A stretch of 51,667 nt of DNA from an uncultured Clostridia bacterium (GCA_910587195.1 CAJUKL010000007.1:1-51667); one strand, 5' to 3'. Positions 16,220 through 24,809 are shown, counted from the first letter of the stretch. Program-made: numbers and translations. Notes: generated by a model not told the origin, from the letters alone.

Positions 16220-17269
16220 ATGATACGAAAACAAACAAGAGAAGTTAAAATAGGAAATGTTACAATAGGGGGAAATTATCCAGTTGCAATACAGTCCATG
16301 TGTAATACAGACACAAGAGATATTGAAAAAACAGTAGCACAGATATTAGAATTAGAGCGAGCAGGCTGTCAAATTGTACGGGTTGCAGTGCCAGATATGG
16401 AAGCAGCAAAAGCAGTGGGAGAAATTAAAAAAAGGATTTCTATTCCATTGGTAGCAGACATTCATTATGATTATTTACTTGCCTTAACTGTGATGGATTT
16501 AGGTGTTGATAAAGTACGTATTAATCCGGGTAATATTGGAGAAGAAAAAAGAATTCAAGCGGTTATAGAAAAGGCAAAACAAAAAAAGATACCGATAAGA
16601 ATTGGTGTGAATAGTGGTTCTTTGGAAAGGGACTTATTACAAAAATATGGAAATGTAACACCAGAAGCTTTGGTAGAAAGTGCTTTACGTCATGTTCGTA
16701 TTTTAGAAAAATATCAATTTTATGATATTGTAGTTTCTATTAAGGCATCAAGTGTTCCTTTTAGTATAGAAGCATATAGTTTACTTTCAGAAAAAATAGA
16801 TTATCCTATTCATGTAGGTATTACAGAAGCAGGAACAATTTATAGTGGTTCGATAAAGTCTGCTGTAGGAATTGGTTCCATTCTTTCCAAAGGAATTGGT
16901 GATACCATTAGAGTTTCATTGACTGGAAATCCTGTAGAAGAAATTAAAGTTGCAAAGGAGATATTAAAAAGCATGGGAATGTTACAGCAGGGAATTGAAT
17001 TAATTTCTTGTCCAACTTGTGGTAGAACGCAAATTGATTTAATTTCTATTGCAAATGAAGTGGAAAAAAGATGTCAAGAAATCCATAAAAATTTAAAAGT
17101 TGCTGTAATGGGTTGTGCAGTCAATGGGCCAGGAGAAGCAAGAGAAGCAGACATAGGAATTGCTGGTGGAAAGGGAGAAGGTCTTTTATTTAAAAAAGGG
17201 AAAATTATAAAAAAGGTACCAGAAGCAGAATTAGTAGAGGAATTAATAAAAGAAATTACGCTTTCTTGA
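16220..17269 (+). CDS. ispG: 4-hydroxy-3-methylbut-2-en-1-yl diphosphate synthase
   Basis: A 349-residue IspG (GcpE), the [4Fe-4S] enzyme that converts MEcPP to HMBPP, the sixth MEP-pathway step. The TIM-barrel half starts with TREVKIGNVTIGGNYPVAIQSM; the iron-sulphur half has SCPTCGRTQIDL (about 271-282), and GCAVNGPGEAREADIGIAGG near 300-319 supplies the third cysteine and the essential Glu. The last codons (T-L-S-stop) lie in an 11-bp sequence, CGCTTTCTTGA, that is repeated at once as the first bases of the intergenic repeat, so the extreme C-terminus may be repeat-derived. polC, often the next gene, is absent. Confidence 0.96.
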   Translation: MIRKQTREVKIGNVTIGGNYPVAIQSMCNTDTRDIEKTVAQILELERAGCQIVRVAVPDMEAAKAVGEIKKRISIPLVADIHYDYLLALTVMDLGVDKVRINPGNIGEEKRIQAVIEKAKQKKIPIRIGVNSGSLERDLLQKYGNVTPEALVESALRHVRILEKYQFYDIVVSIKASSVPFSIEAYSLLSEKIDYPIHVGITEAGTIYSGSIKSAVGIGSILSKGIGDTIRVSLTGNPVEEIKVAKEILKSMGMLQQGIELISCPTCGRTQIDLISIANEVEKRCQEIHKNLKVAVMGCAVNGPGEAREADIGIAGGKGEGLLFKKGKIIKKVPEAELVEELIKEITLS

Positions 17270-17480
17270 CGCTTTCTTGAAAGAAAGCTTAGCAAAGAAC
17301 TTTTGTGCGAAACTTCGTTTCGCTGCTGTATGTTGAACTTGAACAGTTTTTGTAGATGAACGACAACGAACCACCATACGTTAAAATTTAGAATTTGGTC
17401 TGTGTGTGAGAGGTAAAGTTTTTGGTCAAACTTTTTTCAAAAAGCTTGTAGGGCAAAACCCAAGGTTTTCAGTTTTTTAT
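17270..17480 (+). repeat. Intergenic repeat, copy B
   Basis: No gene here. The unit begins with the hairpin CGCTTTCTTGAAAGAAAGC (17270-17288), continues through TTAGCAAAGAACTTTTGTGC and a GCGAAACTTCGTTTCGC hairpin, and ends with an AAACTTTTTTCAAAAAGCTTG hairpin-like run and a CCCAAGGTTTT tail. The same order occurs at 20816-21020 (copy C, same strand) and, inverted, at 48470-48647 (copy D). Confidence 0.8.
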
Positions 17481-17486
17481 TTTTAA

Positions 17487-17522
17487 CAAAAAAAGCTGTC
17501 CTTACTATAGCAAAGACAGCTT
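17487..17522 (-). terminator. Terminator of the tRNA-Lys gene
   Basis: On the minus strand AAGCTGTC (17522-17515) pairs with GACAGCTT (17500-17493), followed by seven T. Confidence 0.85.
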
Positions 17523-17526
17523 GACC

Positions 17527-17599
17527 TGAGTCACTCGGGGTTCGAACCCGAGACACCTGGATTAAAAGTCCAGTGCTCTACCGACTGAGCTAGTGACCC
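17527..17599 (-). tRNA. tRNA-Lys (anticodon TTT)
   Basis: 73 nt without an encoded CCA. Acceptor stem GGGTCAC/GTGACTC, D-arm with AGCTCAGTCGGTAGAGC, anticodon stem CTGGA/TCCAG enclosing CTTTTAA (anticodon TTT), and T-arm CTCGGGTTCGAACCCCGAG. The discriminator base is A. It has its own consensus promoter and terminator, so it is a single-gene unit sitting between ispG and the sigma-factor gene. Confidence 0.97.
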
Positions 17600-17614
17600 A
17601 CAACAACGAAATTT

Positions 17615-17643
17615 ATTATAGGATATAAAAAGTAAAATGTCAA
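17615..17643 (-). promoter_or_regulatory. Consensus promoter of tRNA-Lys
   Basis: Minus strand: perfect TTGACA (17643-17638), 17-nt spacer, perfect TATAAT (17620-17615), 15 bp before the tRNA 5' end. Confidence 0.9.
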
Positions 17644-17761
17644 CACTTTTATTGAAAAAAAATAATAAAATTAATATTTTTTTGTTTATAGGTGCAATCT
17701 GACCAATTTTTTGTTATAGTTTTGTAGAAGAAATAAAAAACAGAGGAAAGGGGCGAAGTGC

Positions 17762-18370
17762 ATGGAAGAAAAAAAAGAACAGCCGGAATGGCTCAAAAGA
17801 GCAAGGCAAAATGATAAAAATGCATGGGAATCTCTTGTTAGGGAAAACGAAAGAATGGTATATCATATTGCTTATCGTATGATGCAAAATGAAGAAGATG
17901 CGAAAGATATTTCACAAGAAATTTTTATAAAAGTATATCGGAGTCTATCAAAATTTGATGAAAGTGCAGTATTTTCTACATGGCTATATCGAATTGCAGT
18001 TAACACTTGTATTGATGCCTTGCGAAAAAGAAAAGGAAATCAAACCATTTCCTTGCAGGAACAAACACAAAAAAAACAGCAGGATACACCAGAGCAAAAT
18101 TATTTGCAAAAAGAGGAACAAATACAAATTATGCAAACCATAGAAAGCCTGTCACCAGAACATAAAGCTATGATATTGATGAGAGATATGGAAGATATGA
18201 CATATGGAGAGATTGCGGAATGTTTATCTCTTTCTTTAGGGACAGTAAAATCACGGATTGCGAGAGCAAGGGAACAATTTAAAAAAGAATTTTTAGCAAA
18301 AAAGGAACTTTTAACAAATAATTCACGTCAAAATAAACAAGCAAGTGGGAAAGGAGGGGGCAAAATATGA
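17762..18370 (+). CDS. ECF-type RNA polymerase sigma factor
   Basis: A 202-residue sigma-70 family factor of the extracytoplasmic-function type. Region 2 runs from about 18 to 95 with AYRMMQNEEDAKDISQEIFIK-like core binding sequence and STWLYRIAVNTCIDALRK; region 4 (about 125-180) has LSPEHKAMILMRDMEDMTYG and the HTH SLSLGTVKSRIARAREQFKK. The linker between them is glutamine-rich. The lysine/glutamine-rich tail after region 4 (KELLTNNSRQNKQASGKGGGK) is unusual but low-complexity. The stop overlaps the anti-sigma start (ATGA), so the two are translationally coupled. It resembles the SigW/RpoE group; the stress it senses is unknown. Confidence 0.92.
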   Translation: MEEKKEQPEWLKRARQNDKNAWESLVRENERMVYHIAYRMMQNEEDAKDISQEIFIKVYRSLSKFDESAVFSTWLYRIAVNTCIDALRKRKGNQTISLQEQTQKKQQDTPEQNYLQKEEQIQIMQTIESLSPEHKAMILMRDMEDMTYGEIAECLSLSLGTVKSRIARAREQFKKEFLAKKELLTNNSRQNKQASGKGGGKI

Positions 18371-19542
18371 AATGTGAAAACAAAGACAGAGAAGAAAAAA
18401 TTACTCTTTATTTGGATAGACAGCTAGACTGGAAAGAAGAAAAAGAGTTTTTAAAACATATTAAAACTTGTCCAGAATGTAAGCATGAATTGCAGCAAGC
18501 GCAACAATTACGGCAAATGCTTTTGGATATGCCAATAGAACCCTTTCCAGAGGGACTTCATGAAAGCATTATGAAATCTCTTGAAAAAGAAATGTCCCCT
18601 GCTAAAAAAAGAATTGCTTGGCAAAAATATGGTGTTTTAGCGGCGTGTTTTTTGCTGTTGACATTTGCAGGAAAGCAGTTTTATCAAAAAGCAGAACAAG
18701 GAACAGAGCAAGCAGTTCCACAAATTGCCTCTATGGCTTTAGAGGAAGCAGCAGAACCTGTCGGAATAACAGAAGAAAGGTCTTATCCAACGATAACGCA
18801 AAGTAGGAGTGCTGGTGCTCCAGAAACATCAAAAGCATTACCAGCAACACCAAATCTAACTGCGGACAGCGAAAAACAAGATGAGGAAGAAGGAGATACA
18901 ATAGAGGGAGATATAGCAGAAGAAGGTATGGAAGCAACAGAGGAAGAAAATATAGAAAGTGGAGAGCAACCAGATACAGAAAAAGATGTTTTATCACAAC
19001 CAGTATCAGAAGGAGAGAATACAAAAGAAAAGGAAGAAAAAGTTGCTGAAAAAAAGGAGAAGGATATAGAGTCTGAAATAGACAAACAACAAAGTAAAAA
19101 TACTTTGAAAAAAAGTGCCCCCGTAAATATGAAATCAAAGTCGTTACAAATTAAATTAAAAACAAAGAATATAGAAAAAGTTATACAAAACATTGAAAAA
19201 CGAACAAAAGCATGGAAAGGAGAAATAGAAACTCCTTACACACAAGACAATATGACCATTAAAGTACCACTTTTAGAGTATAATGATGTTGTAAATTGGC
19301 TGGGGCAGCAATGTGAAGTTATAGATAAAAATGAGATTACAGAAGATTTAGCAAAACAATATAAAGAGATACAGCAGCAGGCAGACAATGCTAAAGAGAA
19401 AGAAGAAGAAGCAACAAAAAAAGACCAACCTCGAAAAGCGCAAGAAGCAAGAAAAATACAAAAAGATTGTGAAAAGGCTTTGGAAGAATTACAAAAAACA
19501 GCAGAATTTGCTGTAATTCATATTTCATTTATAGAGGTATAA
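18367..19542 (+). CDS. Membrane anti-sigma factor with zinc finger and DUF4349-like domain
   Basis: A 391-residue protein. Residues 1-50 form an anti-sigma zinc finger (HIKTCPECKHEL, H-x3-C-x2-C) that should bind the sigma factor encoded just before it. One membrane helix lies at about 83-100 (YGVLAACFLLLTFAGKQF). The extracellular part has a long acidic low-complexity linker (about 150-245, rich in E, K, T) and then a domain with KTKNIEKVIQNIEKRTKAWKG and a coiled coil (about 325-370) ending TAEFAVIHISFIEV, typical of DUF4349. The zinc-finger/TM/DUF4349 order is known in Clostridia. Release probably needs proteolysis, possibly by RseP, which is inference. Confidence 0.88.
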   Translation: MKCENKDREEKITLYLDRQLDWKEEKEFLKHIKTCPECKHELQQAQQLRQMLLDMPIEPFPEGLHESIMKSLEKEMSPAKKRIAWQKYGVLAACFLLLTFAGKQFYQKAEQGTEQAVPQIASMALEEAAEPVGITEERSYPTITQSRSAGAPETSKALPATPNLTADSEKQDEEEGDTIEGDIAEEGMEATEEENIESGEQPDTEKDVLSQPVSEGENTKEKEEKVAEKKEKDIESEIDKQQSKNTLKKSAPVNMKSKSLQIKLKTKNIEKVIQNIEKRTKAWKGEIETPYTQDNMTIKVPLLEYNDVVNWLGQQCEVIDKNEITEDLAKQYKEIQQQADNAKEKEEEATKKDQPRKAQEARKIQKDCEKALEELQKTAEFAVIHISFIEV

Positions 19543-19561
19543 TCAAAAGGAGGATTTTTAT

Positions 19562-20302
19562 ATGAAAAAACTAATTGCAACAGTAATCATCATAACAATG
19601 AGCATGACAAGTGTATTTGCAACTACAGCATTTGCGCAGGAAGTAACACAAACAGCACAAAGAATCATAGAAGTAAATGGAAAGGGGATTGTTAGTGCAA
19701 AGCCTGATGTAGCAAGTATTTATTTTACTGTAGAAAGTAAAGAAAAAACAGCAGAAAAAGCACAAACAAAAAATACAGAGGTGACAGAACAAGTAACAAA
19801 GGCATTAAAAGAGTTAGGTGTAAGAGATGACGCAATTATTACACAATACTACTCTATTGATGTAGACCAAATTTATAACCAAGAAAAACAAAAGTGGGAA
19901 GAAAATGGCTATCGTGCGTATAACCGCTTTATGGTAAAAACAAATGATGTCAATCATACTGGAAAATATATTGATGCAGCTGTAAAAGCAGGTGTTACCA
20001 ATGTGGGTTCTGTTTCTTTTTCCATATCTGACCCTAATAAATATTATAAACAAGCCTTACAATCAGCTGTAAAAAATGCTTCCTCCAGTGCTGCTTCCCT
20101 TGCAGAATCTTTAGGCGTGAGTTTAGGTAACTGTATTTCTGTTCAAGAGTTAGCCAGTTATAATTCTTATGAAAGAGAAGAAGGGGTAGCTGCAACAATG
20201 GAGGCAGATACAAGCAATAGCAAGCTCAGAGCTTCTGGTGCCAATATTAAATACCAAGATATTGAAATTTCTGCAAATGTGGTAATGAAATATGCGTATT
20301 AA
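19562..20302 (+). CDS. Secreted SIMPL-domain (DUF541) protein
   Basis: A 246-residue exported protein with a clear signal peptide (MKKLIATVIIITMSMTSVFA, cleavage near AFAQE). The mature part is a SIMPL domain: RIIEVNGKGIVSAKPDVAS at the start, then AEKAQTKNTEVTEQVTKAL and a C-terminal beta strand ending IEISANVVMKYAY. Homologues include E. coli YggE and Brucella BP26, linked to envelope or oxidative stress but without a defined reaction. It follows the anti-sigma gene by 19 bp with an AAGGAGG site, so it is likely a member of the same sigma regulon. Confidence 0.88.
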   Translation: MKKLIATVIIITMSMTSVFATTAFAQEVTQTAQRIIEVNGKGIVSAKPDVASIYFTVESKEKTAEKAQTKNTEVTEQVTKALKELGVRDDAIITQYYSIDVDQIYNQEKQKWEENGYRAYNRFMVKTNDVNHTGKYIDAAVKAGVTNVGSVSFSISDPNKYYKQALQSAVKNASSSAASLAESLGVSLGNCISVQELASYNSYEREEGVAATMEADTSNSKLRASGANIKYQDIEISANVVMKYAY

Positions 20303-20711
20303 AAAAATAGAAAATGATATAGAAGAACTTACACAGATATGGCTACAAACCAATAAAGAAGCTCATTTTTTTATTGAAAAAGAATATTGGGATAAAAATG
20401 TAACTTTTGTAAAACAAGCACTTTTAGAGGCGACTATTTTTTGTGAAGGAAAACAACCCATTAGGGGATTTTTAGGCGTAATGGAAGGACATATAGAAGG
20501 TCTTTTTGTTAGAAAGGAATTTCAACATAGTGGTGTTGGAGCATCTCTTGTGAAGGAGGTAAAACAACATTTTGATACCCTAACATTGTGTGTTTACCAA
20601 AAAAATACAAATGCGATTGCTTTTTATCAAAAAATGGGCTTTATTGTGGAAAAAGAACAGCTAGAACAACATACTGGTGAAATGGAATATCATATGATTT
20701 GGAAAAGATAA
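20292..20711 (+). CDS. GNAT-family N-acetyltransferase
   Basis: A 139-residue GCN5-type acetyltransferase. The acetyl-CoA loop is VRKEFQHSGVGASLVKEV (about 76-93), where the usual Q/R-x-x-G-x-G/A is QHSGVGA, and the C-terminal motif is NTNAIAFYQKMGFIVEKEQ. The closest named types are YjaB/PhnO-like small GNATs; the substrate is unknown. It overlaps the SIMPL gene by 11 bp, so it is the last gene of the sigma operon. Confidence 0.85.
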   Translation: MRIKKIENDIEELTQIWLQTNKEAHFFIEKEYWDKNVTFVKQALLEATIFCEGKQPIRGFLGVMEGHIEGLFVRKEFQHSGVGASLVKEVKQHFDTLTLCVYQKNTNAIAFYQKMGFIVEKEQLEQHTGEMEYHMIWKR

Positions 20712-21274
20712 GGAAAAGTCCTTGAGGAGAGCCAAGGCAACCGCATAAAAAATATTATGTAGAAAGAAAAAAATTTAGAATCTGTTGCGTGTGCGAAAGG
20801 TAAAGTTTTTGGTCACGCTTTCTTGAAAGAAAGCTTAACAAAGAACTTTGTGCAAAACTTCGTTTTGCTGCTGTGTACAGAAGTTGAATAGTTGCTGTAG
20901 ATGAATGAGAACAGAACACCATCGGTTAAAAATTTAGAATCTGTTCTGTCTGCGAGAGGTAAAGTTTTTGGTCAAGCTTTTTTTAAAAAGCTTGCAGGTG
21001 CTTGAGGGCAGTGCCCTCAAGGTCTTAGTCTTTTTATGTTTGCAAGCGTGTTTTTGAAAGGGTGCAAAACATCCAGTGGACGTTTGTTCTGCACCGACCG
21101 GAACGAAGTGTAGACATGGGGAAACTTTTCACAAGTGAAAAAAGTTTCCCCAAGAACTTCTGATTTTTTTAAGTTTATAATAAGTCATTTTTTTGTTTTT
21201 AAACTCAAAATTATTATAATTTTTGCAAAAAAATTTTTATGTGGTTACCCTTGAGGACTATTCCTCAAGGGTTT
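20712..21274 (+). repeat. Intergenic repeat, copy C, with terminal inverted repeats
   Basis: No gene here. From 20816 it carries the B-type unit (CGCTTTCTTGAAAGAAAGC onward) and from about 20998 the A-type unit, including the GGGGAAACTTTTCAC inverted repeat near 21118 and the terminal AAATTTTTATGTGGTTACCC (21231-21250). The left end, GGCAACCGCATAAAAAATATT (20736-20755, 21 bases, one base over a 20-base core), is the inverted form of that terminus, so the element is bounded by imperfect 20-bp inverted repeats. CCTTGAGGA occurs outside both ends (20720-20728 and 21249-21257), as a possible target duplication. Confidence 0.7.
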
Positions 21275-21276
21275 TT
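21247..21276 (+). terminator. Terminator-like hairpin between the GNAT and nrdG genes
   Basis: ACCCTTGAGGA / TCCTCAAGGGT stem with a short loop and five T on the plus strand. It touches the nrdG stop codon and may also act for the minus-strand operon, although the T-run on that side is absent. Confidence 0.6.
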
Positions 21277-21760
21277 AAATATTCTTTAATACAATACAAT
21301 TTTGTTGAAAACTTTTTTGCACATCAATCATTCTTTGATTAGAGCTCCCTCTAAAACGAAGTTCCAAAGAACGTAATTCCTCTATAAAAGCACCATCTAC
21401 TAATACATCTGTAAAAGAAAGCAGTTTTTTATAAAAATCCTTTTGAAGTTCTTCCCAACAATAACCTGTATATACCCAAACATTTAAGCCTATTTTTTTT
21501 GCTTCTTCTGCTAGGATTGCACAAGTATCAGCTTGTTCCATAGGTTCACCACCGGATAGTGTAATACCATCTAATAAAGGATTTTCCTTCATCATCATAA
21601 TAATTTCTTTGATGTCAATGTAATACCCTCCTTTAAAATCATGTGTTTGAGGGTTATGACATTTTGGGCAATGGTGTGGACAACCTTGTGTAAATATGGT
21701 AAGACGAATCCCTTCCCCATCTACAATAGAATCATTTACAATACCATTTATTCTAAGCAT
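21275..21760 (-). CDS. nrdG: Anaerobic ribonucleotide reductase activating enzyme
   Basis: A 161-residue radical SAM activase that installs the glycyl radical on NrdD. The cluster motif is C27-x3-C31-x2-C34 (GCPHHCPKCHN), followed by the SAM-binding GGEP block in ITLSGGEPMEQ. I use ATG 21760 because homologues begin near this point (LRINGIVNDSIVDGEGIR); a GTG at 21790 would give 171 residues and overlap ung by 23 bp, and neither has a strong ribosome-binding site. It is the third gene of nrdD-ung-nrdG, 7 bp after ung. Confidence 0.92.
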   Translation of the reverse strand: MLRINGIVNDSIVDGEGIRLTIFTQGCPHHCPKCHNPQTHDFKGGYYIDIKEIIMMMKENPLLDGITLSGGEPMEQADTCAILAEEAKKIGLNVWVYTGYCWEELQKDFYKKLLSFTDVLVDGAFIEELRSLELRFRGSSNQRMIDVQKSFQQNCIVLKNI

Positions 21761-21767
21761 ATGATTT

Positions 21768-22484
21768 TTATAATTGCCAATCAATTTCACTCACACCATG
21801 TTCTTTTAAAAAGTTGTTTGTCATAGAAAATTGTTTTACATCAAAAAAGCCTTTGCTTGCACTCATTGGACTTGGGTGAGGTGTTTTAATAATCAGCAGG
21901 TTATCCTTTTTTACAATATTTTCTTCTGAAATTTCTCCTAAAATCAATTTTTCTTTTTTTTGTGCAAAACTGCCCCATAATAAAAATACAATCGGTTGAT
22001 GAGAGGCAGCTAATTTTTGAATAATTTCATCTGTAAAAGTTTCCCATTTATATTTTAAATGAGAGTTTGGTTTTCCTGCTTCTACTGTCAAGGTAGCATT
22101 TAATAACAATACACCTTGCTGACTCCATTTTGTTAAATCGGCTGTTTTTTTGGGTTGTTGAATTCCTAAGTCTAAAGACATCGATTTAAAAATATTTTGT
22201 AAAGATTTTGGCACACTGGTACTGTTACTGGAAAAACTTAAACCCATTGCATGAATATTTCCTTCTTTGTCTTTATTGTAATAAGGGTCTTGTCCTAAGA
22301 TGACTACTTTTGTATTTGCAAAAGGGGTCAATTTTAAAGCATTAAAAATATTTTCTTTGGGAGGATAAACCTCTGCTGTTTCATATTCTTTTTCTACTGC
22401 CTCCATCAAATGGATAAAATAATCTGTTTGTTTGATGTCCTTTAAAACAACATCCCAATCATTTCCAAATTCTGTGTTAATCAT
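21768..22484 (-). CDS. ung: Uracil-DNA glycosylase
   Basis: A 238-residue family 1 UDG that removes uracil from DNA. The catalytic water-activating loop is GQDPYYN (D66), the uracil-binding FSSNSTSVPKSLQN follows, and the minor-groove/leucine loop HPSPMSASKGFF contains the catalytic His. LLLNATLTVEAGKPNSH is also family-typical. The gene lies between nrdD and nrdG with gaps of 24 and 7 bp and no terminator, so it should share the NrdR-controlled promoter. That placement is unusual and is discussed as a finding. Confidence 0.96.
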   Translation of the reverse strand: MINTEFGNDWDVVLKDIKQTDYFIHLMEAVEKEYETAEVYPPKENIFNALKLTPFANTKVVILGQDPYYNKDKEGNIHAMGLSFSSNSTSVPKSLQNIFKSMSLDLGIQQPKKTADLTKWSQQGVLLLNATLTVEAGKPNSHLKYKWETFTDEIIQKLAASHQPIVFLLWGSFAQKKEKLILGEISEENIVKKDNLLIIKTPHPSPMSASKGFFDVKQFSMTNNFLKEHGVSEIDWQL

Positions 22485-22508
22485 ATAAAATCATTCCTTC
22501 CCCATAAA

Positions 22509-24809
22509 TTAAAGTGTGTGTTTTACTCTGTCGTGTTCTTCTGCTCTTTTGGCATCGTTAAAACGGTCAAGCGTTCCCACTAAATAACCAGTAATCCGGC
22601 GTATTCTTTGAAAGGGAATTCCATCTTTTTCACTCCTGCCGCATTTTGGACAAACATCTCCTATAATTCCATTATAACCACAAACAGGGTCTCTATCAAC
22701 AGGATGGTTAATAGAACCATATCCTATATTTTGTGCTTTCATATAGCGAATAACTTTTTCAAAAGCGTCAATATTTTGTGTAGGGTCGCCGTCTAACTCA
22801 ATGTAGGTAATATGTCCTGCATTGGTTAAAGCATGATAAGGTGCTTCTATTTGTATTTTTTTAAAGGCACTGATTGGATAATAAACCGGCACATGGAAAC
22901 TATTGGTATAATATTCTTTGTCAGTAATACCTTCTATAATACCAAAACGCTTTTTATCTATTTTTACAAAGCGACCAGAAAGTCCTTCTGCGGGCGTTGC
23001 AAGCAAGGTAAAATTTAGTTTTAACTTTTGAGAAGTTTCATCCATACGACGACGCATATGGCTGATAATATCCAGACCTAAATTTTGTGCAACTTCACTT
23101 TCACCATGATGCATTCCAAGTAAAGCCTTTAAACATTCTGCTAAACCAATAAATCCAACAGAAAGTGTACCATGTTTTAATACTTCTCTCACTTCATCAT
23201 TAATGTCTAATTTTTCGCTGTCAATCCAAACGCCTTCCCCCATCAAAAAAGGATAGTTGTGTACTTTTTTCTTTGCTTGTATTTCAAAGCGCTCTAGTAG
23301 CTGCTCAATTACTAAATCAATTTTTCTATCTAATTCTTTGTAAAACCAATCAATATTACCATTAGATAAAATAGCAATACGAGGTAAATTGATGGTTGTA
23401 AAACTTAAATTTCCGCGTCCGGGAGAAACTTCTTTTTCTTTGTCATATACATTTGCCATAACTCTTGTACGGCAACCCATATAAGCAATTTCTGTTTCTG
23501 GTGTTCCTTTATAATATTGCAAATTAAAAGGAGCATCTTGAAATGAAAAATTTGGAAACAATCTTTTTGCGCTAACTCTACAACTTAAGCGGAATAAATC
23601 ATAGTTTGGTTCACCCGGATTAAAATTAATACCTTCTTTTACTCTAAAAATTTGAATTGGAAAAATAGGTGTTTCTCCATTTCCAAGACCAACTTCTGTT
23701 ACAAGAAGTAAATTTTTAACAACCATTCTGCCTTCTGTGGAGGTATCCATACCATAGTTTACAGAAGAAAAAGGAGTTTGTGCGCCTGCTCTGGAATGCA
23801 TGGTATTTAAGTTATGAATCAGCGATTCCATAGCTTGATAAGTTGCTTTATCTGTTTCTGCTAGAGATTTTCTTTTTGCAAAATTCTGTGCTTTTTGAAT
23901 CATTTCTTTTGAGATTCCTAAGCTGCAAAGTAAGTTTGTTTCCTGTTGTATATATTCTTGATTTTCATCAATGGTAGCATAATATCCGTTATTTTGCAAT
24001 TCTTTTAACCCTTTTTTTACTTCTTCTGCTTTTTGTTCCTCTACCATCAATTCAATAGAAGAAACCATATTAGATTGGTATCTTTTTAAATAGGTTTTTT
24101 TGACACCTGGTGCTAAACCGTAATCTAAATTAACAATAGCTTGTCCTCCATGTTGGTCATTTTGATTGGATTGGATAGCGATACAAGCAAGCGCAGCATA
24201 ACTTGCAATATCGTTTGGTTCTCGAACGACACCATGTCCAGTAGAAAAGCCATTATGAAATAGCTTTAATAAATCAATTTGGCAGCAAGTAGTGGTTAAC
24301 GTATAAAAATCCAAATCGTGGATATGAATATCTCCATTTTGATGTGCTTCAGAATGAGCAGGATTCAACACATAACTTTCATAAAAATGTTTTGCTCCTT
24401 CTGAGCCATATTTTAGCATAGACCCCATAGCAGTATTACCATCAATATTTGCATTTTCTCTTTTAATGTCACTGTCACTGACATCTTTATAAGTAATATC
24501 TTCAAAGGTTTTCATAAGGCGGCTGTTCATATTGCGAACGCGAGTTCTTTCTGCACGATAAAGAATATAGGCTTTTGCTGTGCCAATATGACCATTTTCA
24601 ATTAAAACCTTTTCCACAATATCTTGAATTTGTTCTACAGAAGGACATTCCATTTGCAAATGTTCTGCAACTTTTTGTGCTAATTTTAAACAAACTTTAT
24701 AATCTTTTTTTCCTATGGTAGAGGAAAATGCTTTTTGTATAGCATTTGCAATTTTATTAATATCAAAATTTGCTAATCTGCCATCTCGTTTTTGAATGGT
24801 GGTAATCAT
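22509..24809 (-). CDS. nrdD: Anaerobic (class III) ribonucleoside-triphosphate reductase
   Basis: A 766-residue NrdD, which makes dNTPs without oxygen. An ATP-cone (about 1-95) at the N-terminus gives allosteric control. The body has the TTTCCQIDL and MHSRAGAQTPFSSVNYG blocks, and the C-terminal zinc site is built by DPVCGYNG and DVCPKCGR. The glycyl-radical segment is RRITGYLVGTLDRF, so the radical Gly is near 741. I start at the ATG at 24809 (GAAGGAAGGCG upstream), which puts the ATP-cone at the N-terminus; the longer frame adds 23 residues from the leader. First gene of nrdD-ung-nrdG. Confidence 0.97.
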   Translation of the reverse strand: MITTIQKRDGRLANFDINKIANAIQKAFSSTIGKKDYKVCLKLAQKVAEHLQMECPSVEQIQDIVEKVLIENGHIGTAKAYILYRAERTRVRNMNSRLMKTFEDITYKDVSDSDIKRENANIDGNTAMGSMLKYGSEGAKHFYESYVLNPAHSEAHQNGDIHIHDLDFYTLTTTCCQIDLLKLFHNGFSTGHGVVREPNDIASYAALACIAIQSNQNDQHGGQAIVNLDYGLAPGVKKTYLKRYQSNMVSSIELMVEEQKAEEVKKGLKELQNNGYYATIDENQEYIQQETNLLCSLGISKEMIQKAQNFAKRKSLAETDKATYQAMESLIHNLNTMHSRAGAQTPFSSVNYGMDTSTEGRMVVKNLLLVTEVGLGNGETPIFPIQIFRVKEGINFNPGEPNYDLFRLSCRVSAKRLFPNFSFQDAPFNLQYYKGTPETEIAYMGCRTRVMANVYDKEKEVSPGRGNLSFTTINLPRIAILSNGNIDWFYKELDRKIDLVIEQLLERFEIQAKKKVHNYPFLMGEGVWIDSEKLDINDEVREVLKHGTLSVGFIGLAECLKALLGMHHGESEVAQNLGLDIISHMRRRMDETSQKLKLNFTLLATPAEGLSGRFVKIDKKRFGIIEGITDKEYYTNSFHVPVYYPISAFKKIQIEAPYHALTNAGHITYIELDGDPTQNIDAFEKVIRYMKAQNIGYGSINHPVDRDPVCGYNGIIGDVCPKCGRSEKDGIPFQRIRRITGYLVGTLDRFNDAKRAEEHDRVKHTL

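Noticed and set aside
5503..17269. A prophage or integrated element in the housekeeping block
   Set aside because: Gene order is the standard clostridial one; the only insertions are the small palindromic element and the two-gene unit at 7711, with no integrase, and tRNA-Lys shows no attachment-site duplication in view.
18731..19193. Minus-strand frames of about 135 codons opposite the anti-sigma gene
   Set aside because: They mirror the low-complexity glutamate/lysine-rich linker (S/F/L-rich reverse reading) and lack start signals.
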